45,417 nt of DNA, taken from positions 1-45,417 of the forward strand of contig CANJSM010000004.1 in the NCBI GenBank assembly GCA_947477015.1, in the 5' to 3' direction. Origin of the DNA: Legionellaceae bacterium. Lineage in GTDB: Bacteria > Pseudomonadota > Gammaproteobacteria > Legionellales > Legionellaceae. The notes beneath the pieces are model-generated. The model ran no database searches. It saw only the letters and a list, made by a program, of their open reading frames with translations, and was not told the origin of the DNA. Numbering within the stretch: position 1 is the first letter of the stretch; each line of letters opens with the position of its first letter. Shown in pieces: positions 9,670-17,562 of this stretch. The position numbers were made by a program, and so were the translations under genes.

Positions 9670-10149
9670 ATGGACGAGTTGAAAAGTAAATCACAAAAGA
9701 AACGTGACGCAGAAGCGTTGAAAAAAATTGGCGTGGAGCTGGTTGCGTTGAGTATGGATAAACTGGATCAATTGCCGTTGTCCGATGATTTAAGACGAGC
9801 AATCATTGAAGCGAAAGCCTTAAAAAGCCATGGTGCCGTGAAGCGCCAAGCGCAATTGATTGGGAAATTTATGCGATCAGCCGAGTACGATGCCATCATT
9901 GAGGCGTATGCTGATCTTAAGGCTGAAGACAGTTCCCAAACGGCGCGATTCCATGCGGTTGAGCATTGGCGACAACGTTTGCTTGAAGAAGGCAAAGATG
10001 CTTTGACCGAATTGATCCAAGCCTACCCCTCTATTGAAGTGCAGCCGCTTCGTCAGTTGATTAAAAAAGCCGTCGAGGAACAATCCAAGCAGCAATCCAC
10101 CGGTGCCAGTAAAGCACTCTTTCGTTACCTAAGGCCTTATTTATCATGA
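9670..10149 (+). CDS. darP: Ribosome-biogenesis factor DarP (YjgA family)
   Basis: Protein of 159 residues of the DUF615/YjgA family, which binds late 50S assembly intermediates. The start shows the family signature KSKSQKKRDAEALKKIG. Conserved central segments are LPLSDDLRRAIIEA and the basic helix KRQAQLIGKFMR. It overlaps the next gene, also a large-subunit maturation enzyme, by four bases (ATGA), which gives a coherent 50S-maturation operon. Known family function; high confidence. Confidence 0.94.
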   Translation: MDELKSKSQKKRDAEALKKIGVELVALSMDKLDQLPLSDDLRRAIIEAKALKSHGAVKRQAQLIGKFMRSAEYDAIIEAYADLKAEDSSQTARFHAVEHWRQRLLEEGKDALTELIQAYPSIEVQPLRQLIKKAVEEQSKQQSTGASKALFRYLRPYLS

Positions 10150-12260
10150 AATGTTCGTTGTTTGTTAGTTGCCCGAAAGGGTTGGAGTACCTTTTAGAGG
10201 ATGAGCTGAAGGCGTTAGGTTTGCACGTCACGCGTGTCAGTCCGCAAGGAGTGTATGGTGATGCGTCGTTGGATCTCGTTTATCATCTGTGTTTGTGGTC
10301 CCGTCTTGCTAACCGGGTGCAGCTGATTCTCTTTTCCGGTGCGGCTCTTAATCAAACAACACTGTATCAGTTGTGTCATCAATTTCCGTGGCAAAACGTA
10401 TTTTCTTCTGATAAAACCTTAGGCATTGAATTTCATGGTGTATCCACTGAAATTCGTAATACCATGTTTGGCGCACAAGTGGTTAAAGACGCCATCGTTG
10501 ATTATTTTCGTGAGTTAGAGGGCGAGCGTCCCGTTATTGAACGCGAAAATCCCCAAATTCGTCTGCATGCGTATTTAAAGCACGATAATCTGACCGTGAG
10601 TCTCGACTTAACCGGTTACAGCATGCATCAACGCGGCTATCGAACAGAAGCCGGTAGTGCGCCTCTAAAAGAAAACATTGCGGCTGCGATGCTGGTGCGT
10701 TCAAAGTGGGCAGAGTTAGCAGAAGCGGGTTCATCGTTGCATGATCCGTTTTGTGGTTCGGGCACTATCGTCATTGAAGCCGCCATGATGGCTGCGAACA
10801 TTGCACCAGGCTTGCTGCGTATGGATCAATCGTTTCAACATTGGGCAAAGCATGAACCGGCGTTGTGGGATGACATTCACAGCAAAGCATTGCAAGCGGT
10901 CAAGCCAATTCAGCAGGTGTTTCGCGGTACGGATATCGACCCTCAAGTAATAGTCCTTGCAAAAGCCAATGCCGAACGTGCGGGCGTGAGTCATTTGGTT
11001 GACTTTTCCTGCCTGCCATTGGAGGCGTGTACACCTTGCGGTGAGCGCGGTTTAATCATTGGTAATCCGCCTTATGGTGAGCGCCTGGGTGATGAAACGC
11101 AACTCATTCCAATGTATCAGCAATTAGGGCAGGTGTTGCATTCGCATTATCAAGGATGGCATGCGGCCATTTTAACCTCAAACCCTATGCTTGCTAAAGC
11201 CATGGGCTTACGTGCCAGCAAGTCTTATACGTTGTTTAACGGTGCGCTCGAATGCAAATTGTATTGCGTGGAGTTGACGGCAGAAAACCAATTAAGGTCG
11301 TTTGAGCCGGGTCGCTTATCAGCCGGCGCGCAGATGTTTGCTAATCGCTTGCAGAAAAATCATGCGCATTTACAAAAATGGGCGAAACGTAATCAAATCA
11401 CCTGTTATCGTGTTTACGACGCAGATTTACCAGAATATGCCTTTGCGATTGATATTTATAATGATTACGCTGTGTTACAAGAATACTCAGCTCCCGCATC
11501 GATTGATGCGCATAAGGCTGAAAAGCGAAGCCTTGATGTCATTCAGGCAACCCCTGGTGCATTGGGTATTCCTGCCGAACATCTGGTGGTTAAGCGGCGC
11601 AAGCAACAAAAAGGGACGAATCAATATCAAAAAATGAGCCAAGTGGGTCGCACGATGGTGGTGTCGGAAGGTTCCGCTAAATTAACGGTTAATTTGTACG
11701 ATTATTTGGATACCGGCTTGTTTCTCGATCATCGCCCCTTGCGATTACGCTTTGATAAATTAGCCAAAGGCACACGATTTTTGAATTGTTTTTGTTACAC
11801 TGCTACAGCTAGTGTTCACGCAGCCTTGGCCGGTGCCCTGACAACAAACGTTGATTTATCAAACACCTATTTGAGCTGGGCCGAAGACAATTTTAGACTA
11901 AACCAGTTGGATGTCTCCCGACACCAGTTTATTCAATACGACTGCCTAGAGTGGTTGAATGTCACAACCGATCGTTTTGATGTGATTTTCTTAGACCCAC
12001 CCAGCTTTTCTAATTCAAAACGAATGACCAATACCTTGGATATTCAACGAGATCATGAATCACTGATTGCTGCAGCCATGAAACTACTAAGCCCAAAGGG
12101 TACGCTGTATTTTTCTACCAATTTCAGGCAGTTTAAATTATCGCCAGTGATAGGCGATGATTATGATGTTCGTGACATCAGTGCCGAGACGATTGATTTG
12201 GATTTTAAACGCAATGTACGGATTCATCAGTGTTTTGTGATTCAACATCACACCCTTTAA
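10146..12260 (+). CDS. rlmL: Bifunctional 23S rRNA methyltransferase RlmKL
   Basis: Protein of 704 residues, close to the 702 of E. coli RlmKL, which makes m2G2445 and m7G2069 in 23S rRNA. An N-terminal THUMP domain precedes the RlmL methyltransferase with motif NPPYGERLG (from residue 307). A second Rossmann methyltransferase (RlmK) carries LDPPSFSNSKRM (from residue 616). Both SAM domains look intact. Start and stop are unambiguous, and the start overlaps the darP stop. The gene marks the end of the conserved block before the accessory region. Confidence 0.97.
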   Translation: MKCSLFVSCPKGLEYLLEDELKALGLHVTRVSPQGVYGDASLDLVYHLCLWSRLANRVQLILFSGAALNQTTLYQLCHQFPWQNVFSSDKTLGIEFHGVSTEIRNTMFGAQVVKDAIVDYFRELEGERPVIERENPQIRLHAYLKHDNLTVSLDLTGYSMHQRGYRTEAGSAPLKENIAAAMLVRSKWAELAEAGSSLHDPFCGSGTIVIEAAMMAANIAPGLLRMDQSFQHWAKHEPALWDDIHSKALQAVKPIQQVFRGTDIDPQVIVLAKANAERAGVSHLVDFSCLPLEACTPCGERGLIIGNPPYGERLGDETQLIPMYQQLGQVLHSHYQGWHAAILTSNPMLAKAMGLRASKSYTLFNGALECKLYCVELTAENQLRSFEPGRLSAGAQMFANRLQKNHAHLQKWAKRNQITCYRVYDADLPEYAFAIDIYNDYAVLQEYSAPASIDAHKAEKRSLDVIQATPGALGIPAEHLVVKRRKQQKGTNQYQKMSQVGRTMVVSEGSAKLTVNLYDYLDTGLFLDHRPLRLRFDKLAKGTRFLNCFCYTATASVHAALAGALTTNVDLSNTYLSWAEDNFRLNQLDVSRHQFIQYDCLEWLNVTTDRFDVIFLDPPSFSNSKRMTNTLDIQRDHESLIAAAMKLLSPKGTLYFSTNFRQFKLSPVIGDDYDVRDISAETIDLDFKRNVRIHQCFVIQHHTL

Positions 12261-12306
12261 TCGGAGTACACAGAATGAGTTTATACAAAAAAATTCGCAC
12301 AAAAAC

Positions 12307-12334
12307 TTGACAACGGAATGGTGTCATCTATAGT
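12307..12334 (+). promoter_or_regulatory. Predicted sigma-70 promoter for the 584-residue protein gene
   Basis: A perfect -35 box TTGACA (12307-12312) and a -10 box TATAGT (12329-12334) are separated by 16 bases. They lie 33 bases upstream of the ATG at 12368 and give the gene its own transcription start after rlmKL. Confidence 0.65.
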
Positions 12335-12367
12335 TAAGTTGTGAATAAATTAAACAGGGAGTTTATA

Positions 12368-14122
12368 ATGGGCAACCTTAACGACATAGAAATGGATATA
12401 TTTATGCGTAGTCTCGACGACATGCGCTTGAAAATGACAGCACAAGAAAAAAAGACGCTGGTCAATAACTTTAACAAATTGGTTGATGCTCAAATTTCTG
12501 CTGAAAAAATTGTAGCCTCAGAGAGATTAAATGATATACCCCTTTTGAGCATTAAAGGTGATACCGAGGCTACAACATGGAAAGAAACGGCGCCAGAACG
12601 AGATGCTCGAGTCAAACGGACTGTCGAAATGACGGGACAAGGCCTAATAGCTTTGTACGAAACCATTGTAAAGCCAGAAAATAAAGACGTTGCTGAACGA
12701 ATATTAAGTGATAGATCTCATCTAAGCGATCTAAATAAAATATTAGAAACCAGTGCTATTATTGCGGCCAACCCCGGCAATGTACCTACTGAAGCTGCGG
12801 TAGAAATGGAGCGCTTGCTTAAGAAAAAATCTCGCGATTTCGGCATGGCAAGACTGCAAATTTTTGCTACAGCCAATCTTGTTGCTGGAGCCTTGTCGCA
12901 ATTAGGCCCAGTGTTGGGTGCGGCATTTATGGGCCCTGGCGCTGCGCATGCAGGCGCTGTTCTTCAAGGTGCTTTTGCCTCTATGGGGGCGGGTTTAAAA
13001 ACGGGCGCGATTTATCTGGCTCAAAATCCACTGGCAGACGCGCTTATCGCGGTAACAGGGGCTTTTGCCACTTATGTTGGCGTGCGAGAGTACAACACCA
13101 AGACACGCAGAGGTGCCCGAGCTGAAGCGAGAAAAGAAGCCGAAGCTAAAAAACTTGACAGTAAAAAAGAAAGCGCCATGCTCAACGAAATAAAAAATGC
13201 CACCGTCGCCTCTGATGCACTGAATAAGGTCATGTCTGAGTATCACAATAAAATCGAGGGCAAGGGTTACATCAATGCAACCGTGAATACGGTTTTAGGC
13301 GGCTCAAGCTCATTGCGCGAGGCTCGTCGATTGCTAGGTGAAAAAACCAGTTCGCTGTTTGATGCAGCCGTGCCTTATCTGCCTAGTCCTTATGATCTGT
13401 ATAAAGGTGACTTTAAGGAATTGCGCAAAGCAATGAGTGCGGTCCTTCATGCACCTTATCATGCAGGCGCGGCAGTTGTAGCCGGTGGTTCCGCAATGGC
13501 AAACATGGCGCTCAATGCAATCAAAGGCACCCAAAAATCCAAGAAGCCTCGTTCTCCCACTTGGACAGAGTCAATCGTCGCAAGACTTGCAGTGATGAAG
13601 AATGAGTTCGATGAGACAATGTATAATGTAGGATCTAGTCTCGATTCAGCTGGTCGCGCTGCCGTGACCGAGATATCAAATAGGGTCAATGCAGGATTTG
13701 TTGGGCTTAAGGCTGCAATGAATAATGCGGATGGTGGGCGTGCTTACCTTGAAAAATTATCGAAAGATATACAGTCTGACGTGAAGGGAATTACTACCGC
13801 TGTGATAAAGGGTAGTTACAAACTCGCTGAATCCGCTTCTTTGACAGTAGAAAGTATGCTCAAGTCGCTGACAAAGTTGGGTAACGAGATGGCTAAAGGT
13901 TTCCACACTTTAGGTAAGCAACTCGAGGGTCATCTTAAGACCATTGAGGCAGATGCCATAAGCGCAAGTGGTAAAGTCCTCAAGGTATTGGATAAACGAC
14001 CGGTTTTTGTGTCTAGAGAGCATGCGGAAGCTGTAAGAGAGCATGCAGCGAAGCTTAAAGCTGCTAGTATAGAGCAGAGAGCGTCAGGTGAGGCATCCTC
14101 GCCTGAGATGAAACCAAAATAA
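12368..14122 (+). CDS. Unrecognised 584-residue helical protein with Gly/Ala-rich hydrophobic core
   Basis: Not recognised as any known family. The ATG at 12368 is preferred over a GTG at 12341 because AGGGAG lies seven bases upstream. The first 160 residues are charged and predicted helical. Residues about 163-238 form an extended hydrophobic stretch rich in Gly, Ala and Leu, long enough for two or three membrane passes or insertion helices. A strongly basic/acidic helical segment follows (about 240-270), then a second half of amphipathic helices with alternating Lys and Ala. The C-terminus is polar, with Glu residues spread over the last 30 positions. There is no signal peptide. It has its own promoter and a strong terminator. 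Composition would suit a secreted or host-membrane-directed protein, but that is inference only. Confidence 0.8.
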   Translation: MGNLNDIEMDIFMRSLDDMRLKMTAQEKKTLVNNFNKLVDAQISAEKIVASERLNDIPLLSIKGDTEATTWKETAPERDARVKRTVEMTGQGLIALYETIVKPENKDVAERILSDRSHLSDLNKILETSAIIAANPGNVPTEAAVEMERLLKKKSRDFGMARLQIFATANLVAGALSQLGPVLGAAFMGPGAAHAGAVLQGAFASMGAGLKTGAIYLAQNPLADALIAVTGAFATYVGVREYNTKTRRGARAEARKEAEAKKLDSKKESAMLNEIKNATVASDALNKVMSEYHNKIEGKGYINATVNTVLGGSSSLREARRLLGEKTSSLFDAAVPYLPSPYDLYKGDFKELRKAMSAVLHAPYHAGAAVVAGGSAMANMALNAIKGTQKSKKPRSPTWTESIVARLAVMKNEFDETMYNVGSSLDSAGRAAVTEISNRVNAGFVGLKAAMNNADGGRAYLEKLSKDIQSDVKGITTAVIKGSYKLAESASLTVESMLKSLTKLGNEMAKGFHTLGKQLEGHLKTIEADAISASGKVLKVLDKRPVFVSREHAEAVREHAAKLKAASIEQRASGEASSPEMKPK

Positions 14123-14142
14123 AAAGCTGCACAAATAAACGA

Positions 14143-14201
14143 CCCGCACTGTTGGTATCTCGCGCTAAAGTAGTGAGATGCTGACAGTGCGGGATTTTTT
14201 T
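14143..14201 (+). terminator. Rho-independent terminator
   Basis: CCCGCACTGT (14143-14152) pairs with ACAGTGCGGG (14184-14193). A nested inner dyad (ATCTC with GAGAT) adds to the stem, and seven T residues follow at 14195-14201. It begins about 20 bases after the stop of the upstream gene. Confidence 0.85.
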
Positions 14202-14490
14202 ACTGGCGATATCTCAATGCCACTGGCAAGAAAAGCACGTTATTGCGGTAACTGGACGTTGGGCAAAAAAACAATCTAATACGGACCCGAACTAATCCGA
14301 ACCGTGACCGTCAGGGAGCGGAACCCTGGAGATGAGACGCACTGGTAAACATACACTTTCAACGGTTTTGTTGTCTGTGTAATCGCGCCAAAGGGACCCT
14401 TTGACGTTGTACCATTTTTGGATATCTTTTGAAGCTAAGGGTTGCTGCGGGTCTTGGCTGAGGGGCCTCGGCTGGCGGGGCTCCTCAGCT
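14202..14490. other. Intergenic region between convergent accessory genes
   Basis: No coding sequence is supported here. It holds the family B repeat at 14297-14321 and a perfect 15-base odd palindrome with arms CAAAGGG and CCCTTTG at 14389-14403. It also holds a GC-rich hairpin (GCTGAGG 14457-14463 with CCTCAGC 14483-14489) immediately downstream of the minus-strand gene ending at 14491. That hairpin lacks a T-run but may mark its 3' end. Confidence 0.6.
14297..14321 (+). repeat. Family B dispersed repeat, copy 2
   Basis: A 25-base element starting CCGAACCGTGACCGTC and ending GGGAGCGG. It is identical to the reverse complement of 19069-19093 and differs at two positions from 4861-4885. Confidence 0.8.
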
Positions 14491-15150
14491 CTACTTAGGA
14501 TTAGGAGTTGGATTGCTATTGCTATTGCTATTGCTATTGCTATTGCTATTGCTATTGCTATTGCTCTGCGCTGATTTCAGTCCAGCAACATCGCTAGGTT
14601 TCTGGAAAATTTTTTTGGCCATGTCTCTTCCAGCCGTTGCTGCTGACTTGGCTGTATCTGCTGCCATTTTCATCATCACTTTGCCTACAGACTGAGCAAC
14701 ACTCTCTGTTTTTTTTGACTTATCAGCCTCATCTGTTTTTTTAGACTCGGCCTCATCTGTTTTTTTAGACGGATCAGTACCACCTGAATTTCTATATCCC
14801 GCATTCAGAACTCCGTGCACGGATTTTGCGGTGTCAGTCTCTGCAACCGCATGTTTAGCCTGCTCAAGCGATTCTTTACTTTGTTTAATCAAAAGTTCTT
14901 CCATGCCCCGTGCTGGCCTCTCTTCTTCCTCTTTTTTCTTTTGAGCATCATTAACTTCATTGCCATCCCCACTCGGAGGTTTTGGTTCTGGAGCGGTTGA
15001 TTTTTTTTCTTCAGTAGTTGAATCTGCTTTATCTTCTGTTGCTTCTACAGTTGGAGTTGGGGTCGTTGTTGTATTATCGCTTGGAGTTTCTTGTTTAACA
15101 GCGTTCGGTGCTGCTCCTGTTATTTTTGTCTCGCTAGGGGCTTGTGTCAT
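14491..15150 (-). CDS. Low-complexity, Lys/Glu/Ser-rich protein with C-terminal Ser-Asn tract
   Basis: Unrecognised protein of 219 residues. The ATG at 15150 is preferred because GGAG lies six bases upstream; an adjacent ATG at 15153 and a TTG further upstream are alternatives. The first 90 residues are Thr/Pro/Glu-rich and likely disordered. The middle has a short repeated motif KKTDEA, then a helical stretch with VGKVMMKMAADTAKSAA. The C-terminus is nine Ser-Asn dipeptides followed by Pro/Asn residues. There is no signal peptide or membrane segment. The tract is encoded by an in-frame hexanucleotide microsatellite, so length variants would change it by two residues without a frameshift. Its neighbours are other compositionally biased genes. 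Function unknown. Confidence 0.7.
   Translation of the reverse strand: MTQAPSETKITGAAPNAVKQETPSDNTTTTPTPTVEATEDKADSTTEEKKSTAPEPKPPSGDGNEVNDAQKKKEEEERPARGMEELLIKQSKESLEQAKHAVAETDTAKSVHGVLNAGYRNSGGTDPSKKTDEAESKKTDEADKSKKTESVAQSVGKVMMKMAADTAKSAATAGRDMAKKIFQKPSDVAGLKSAQSNSNSNSNSNSNSNSNSNPTPNPK
14512..14565 (+). repeat. Hexanucleotide microsatellite (ATTGCT) x9
   Basis: Nine perfect consecutive ATTGCT units lie inside the 3' end of the minus-strand gene, where they encode Ser-Asn repeats (AGC AAT). Perfect short tandem repeats of this size are prone to slipped-strand length change. Being a multiple of three, the change keeps the frame. Confidence 0.97.
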
Positions 15151-15368
15151 CATAAACTCCAAATAAGTTGTATCTTAATTTAAGAATAGTCTATGGAAGT
15201 GGATATTGCCAATTTGTTTAGGTAAGGATAGAAGCAGTCATTCTGGGTGAAATAAACTAGGCTGGGCATAGCGTAGCTGCCTGGCCCAGTCGCTGGGGAA
15301 GTGCTTAATGGTAGGCAGTTATCCGGCGATTGTGACAAGATAGGAGTTGTTGTATTTAAATAACCCCT

Positions 15369-15959
15369 TCAAGGTTGCATCCCGTTCATGGGCGAGAGTT
15401 CTTCTGTGGGCATTGGGCTGGGGCTACTAGACGCGCTAGATTGTGCGCTTTCAAATAGCTTGGAGCAAGAGTCTTGGGCTGAGCTATTTCCACTTTTTGC
15501 GGTATCAGGGGCTTTGCTCATGACGATGCTTTCAGCTTTCGCTCCTAACTCCCCACCTACTTTTTCCCCAACCATCTGACCTAATTTTTTTCCAACCATA
15601 CCACCTACAGGGCCTGCGATAGCAGTTCCTGCAGCTTCTCCTGCTGCACCCCCGGCCGCTTTTCCTGCGGCTTTACCCATTTCTTTTCCGGCTGACTTTT
15701 CTTTTTTGGGCTTATCTGCCCCGTCTTTTTTACCCGAGGCTGCGCTTTCTGCTTTTTTACCTAGCTGTCCACCTACTTTCTCGCCAACTGCCGCACCTAA
15801 TTTTTTTCCAACCATACCGCCCACAGGGCCTGCGATAGCGGTTCCTGCGGCTTCACCTGCTGCACTCCCAGCAGCTTTTCCTGCGGCTTTACCAGCGGTT
15901 TCTCCGGCTGATTGTGCCTCTTCAGGTTTATCCGAGGGTTCGTCTTTGCTCATCGTCAT
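15369..15959 (-). CDS. Duplicated glycine-zipper protein
   Basis: Unrecognised protein of 196 residues. It contains two direct copies of a 50-residue module (residues 23-72 and 95-144, about 45 of 50 identical). Each is rich in Gly/Ala with regular GxxxG spacing and a shared core AGTAIAGPVGGMVGKKLG. A Lys-rich charged linker joins the modules, and the tail after residue 150 is Ser/Pro-rich. Glycine zippers of this kind pack helices in membranes and occur in pore-forming, membrane-inserting and outer-membrane lipoprotein families, but no signal peptide is seen here. The start ATG is preceded by AAGGAG eight bases upstream. The gene is co-oriented with the Ser-Asn-tract gene and the DUF962-like gene. 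Function unknown. Confidence 0.75.
   Translation of the reverse strand: MTMSKDEPSDKPEEAQSAGETAGKAAGKAAGSAAGEAAGTAIAGPVGGMVGKKLGAAVGEKVGGQLGKKAESAASGKKDGADKPKKEKSAGKEMGKAAGKAAGGAAGEAAGTAIAGPVGGMVGKKLGQMVGEKVGGELGAKAESIVMSKAPDTAKSGNSSAQDSCSKLFESAQSSASSSPSPMPTEELSPMNGMQP
15528..15893 (-). repeat. Internal direct duplication, 216-bp period
   Basis: Segments 15744-15893 and 15528-15677 encode the two near-identical glycine-zipper modules and are also clearly similar at the DNA level. For example, both contain a GGGCCTGCGATAGC segment. This indicates a relatively recent internal duplication. Confidence 0.88.
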
Positions 15960-15978
15960 GTTGGATGCTCCTTAACCG

Positions 15979-16470
15979 TTAGGCCCCATAGATAGTTTGT
16001 TTAAGTGAGCCTTGACGTCCAGTAACAAAATACACCTCGGCGGCCATCATTAGTGGAGAGATAAACAGTTGTTGGGCGTTTTCTCTTATTGATGGGCGAG
16101 TGCCTTCGATGGCATAGCCGATAAAATATATTGCCAGTCCTGAGACCAGGGTTATCAAGAAAACCCATACGGTAAAAGGGGTTGGGATTGGCGCGCTGGC
16201 CATTCCGGCTATCCAGCACAACAGCGCCAGCAAAGGCGTGATGGTTAGTGCTAGCAATGCGTTCAAACGTGCGTAGACAATGACTAAAGCTAGTGTTGCG
16301 AGGGTGGCCAGATTGACACTTAAGAGTTCTGGGATGCTGATGCGCACGCACGCCAGTAATGTCATTAATGAAAAAATGATGAGAGAGATGCCTAGCAGTT
16401 GGACATATCGATTCAATGGGTTTTTATGGTATGGGGCATACAATTTAGCGTGTTCCATGAATGAGAGCAT
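15979..16470 (-). CDS. DUF962/Mpo1-like membrane protein
   Basis: Membrane protein of 163 residues matching the Mpo1-like (DUF962, YGL010w) pattern. It has an N-terminal FMEHAKLYAPYHKNPLNR with the conserved Tyr/His/Asn, four hydrophobic segments, and a conserved loop near ENAQQLFISPLMMAAEV. In yeast the family member Mpo1 is an Fe(II)-dependent dioxygenase that shortens 2-hydroxy fatty acids; bacterial members are mostly uncharacterised. The ATG at 16470 is preferred because AGGA lies nine bases upstream; a TTG at 16494 would add eight residues. It precedes the glycine-zipper gene by 19 bases, suggesting cotranscription. Confidence 0.85.
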   Translation of the reverse strand: MLSFMEHAKLYAPYHKNPLNRYVQLLGISLIIFSLMTLLACVRISIPELLSVNLATLATLALVIVYARLNALLALTITPLLALLCWIAGMASAPIPTPFTVWVFLITLVSGLAIYFIGYAIEGTRPSIRENAQQLFISPLMMAAEVYFVTGRQGSLKQTIYGA

Positions 16471-16526
16471 TTTATTACATCCTGTGTAAGTCAATATTCA
16501 TTTCATCATAGCAGGAAAACATTGTC

Positions 16527-16628
16527 ATGAACAACGAGATAGAACCAATTTATGTTCGACAAAAAACGTATATCAATGATCTTGGCCAGACGAAGTTGAC
16601 AGCTCAAGTCGATTGTTTTAAGGTTTAA
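16527..16628 (+). CDS. Possible small ORF, 33 residues
   Basis: ATG at 16527 with AGGA ten bases upstream, ending in TAA three bases before the start of the next gene. The peptide begins MNNEIEPIYVRQKTY and ends VDCFKV; it is soluble and shows no membrane segment. It could be a genuine small protein or a leader ORF whose translation feeds the beta-barrel gene. Nothing but start, ribosome site and spacing supports it. Confidence 0.3.
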   Translation: MNNEIEPIYVRQKTYINDLGQTKLTAQVDCFKV

Positions 16629-16631
16629 TTC

Positions 16632-17501
16632 ATGTTATCAAACTATAGAGTTCTTATGCTTAAAAAACATCTGTTGATCGTGTGCTGCTGCTGGTCTTTT
16701 TCAGCCATGGCTTCATCTATAGAGAACACGCCAGATGATTATGCGTCAGAAAAAACTTGGTATGAAGCGGGTGATTGGAATCTCATTAAGCCTGTGCATG
16801 CTGTGAAAACATCTTCTCCTAAAAAAACACATTGGTGGCACAAACCTTCAGCGCCAGTCAGAAGTGCGGCTCCCCTGAGAGTCAAGCCGCCAGAAAAAAT
16901 AAAGCCGTTGGCTAGTGTGCCTTTTCCTGCACGTATTGCTCCGGTTCAAGAGAACAAATATCCATGGGCCATTACGGGTAGCGTTGGCTATACGCAGTAT
17001 CAACAAGCCGGCGATAGTAGTGGTGGGGCGTTGTTGGGGCGTTTTGCTATTGGTAAAGGATTATATCTTACCGGGCATAGTTTGTTTGGTCTTGAACTCG
17101 GTGTTCAAAATGGAAATCGTATGTCGATTGGGGCCTCGCAAGCGACTCTGGATGAAATGGGTAGCTTACCGATTTGGACTACGGTTAAACCCATGGTTGA
17201 TTTATTGGGTACGGTACAAGTGGGCTCTGATCAACATGCTGGATTTTTGGTTTTAAAAGGCGGTATCGCATACCGCACCTGGGAGGCTGAGCGTCAAAGT
17301 ATCAACAATTTGTCGCAAGTGGCCGGAGAAGTTCAAGCGGGTGTGGGTATGCACATCGCCAAACAAGCCACCTTGAGCGTGCTTTATCAGGGAATTTTTG
17401 GGTCCAGTAATGGATTCACAGTTTATCCTGATGGCTCAGCACGTCTGTCCAATATCCCGATTCAAAATGGCGTGTTGTTGAGTTTGAGTCTTTTGCTTTA
17501 A
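16632..17501 (+). CDS. Outer-membrane beta-barrel protein
   Basis: Protein of 289 residues with a signal peptide ending near SAMASS, then a Pro/Lys-rich periplasmic linker (about 45-105). A C-terminal barrel domain of alternating strands starts near YPWAITGSVGYTQY and ends in LLSLSLLL. Barrel plus Pro-rich N-terminal extension suggests a surface or peptidoglycan-adjacent protein. AAGG lies eight bases before the ATG at 16632; an internal ATG at 16656 would give a tidier signal peptide. No enzymatic motif was seen and the exact family was not recognised. Confidence 0.78.
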   Translation: MLSNYRVLMLKKHLLIVCCCWSFSAMASSIENTPDDYASEKTWYEAGDWNLIKPVHAVKTSSPKKTHWWHKPSAPVRSAAPLRVKPPEKIKPLASVPFPARIAPVQENKYPWAITGSVGYTQYQQAGDSSGGALLGRFAIGKGLYLTGHSLFGLELGVQNGNRMSIGASQATLDEMGSLPIWTTVKPMVDLLGTVQVGSDQHAGFLVLKGGIAYRTWEAERQSINNLSQVAGEVQAGVGMHIAKQATLSVLYQGIFGSSNGFTVYPDGSARLSNIPIQNGVLLSLSLLL

Positions 17502-17562
17502 CTTGAACTCTGTGTTGAACTACGATAAATTAGTATCCAACCTCCACGGACCGTAGACGCCA

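Noticed and set aside
12334-12353. PmrA-type regulator box (TTAA repeats)
   Set aside because: The two TTAA units are 16 bases apart, not the roughly 11-base spacing of such boxes, and they lie at and downstream of the -10 box.
14512-14565. CRISPR-like array
   Set aside because: The units are six-base tandem repeats without spacers.
14513-14695. Plus-strand ORF beginning with a long leucine run
   Set aside because: It is the antisense reading of the ATTGCT microsatellite and has no ribosome-binding site; the minus-strand gene explains the sequence.
15388-15975. Plus-strand Ala/Pro-rich ORFs across the glycine-zipper gene
   Set aside because: They are shadows of the minus-strand repeats; the minus frame has a good ribosome site and meaningful GxxxG periodicity.
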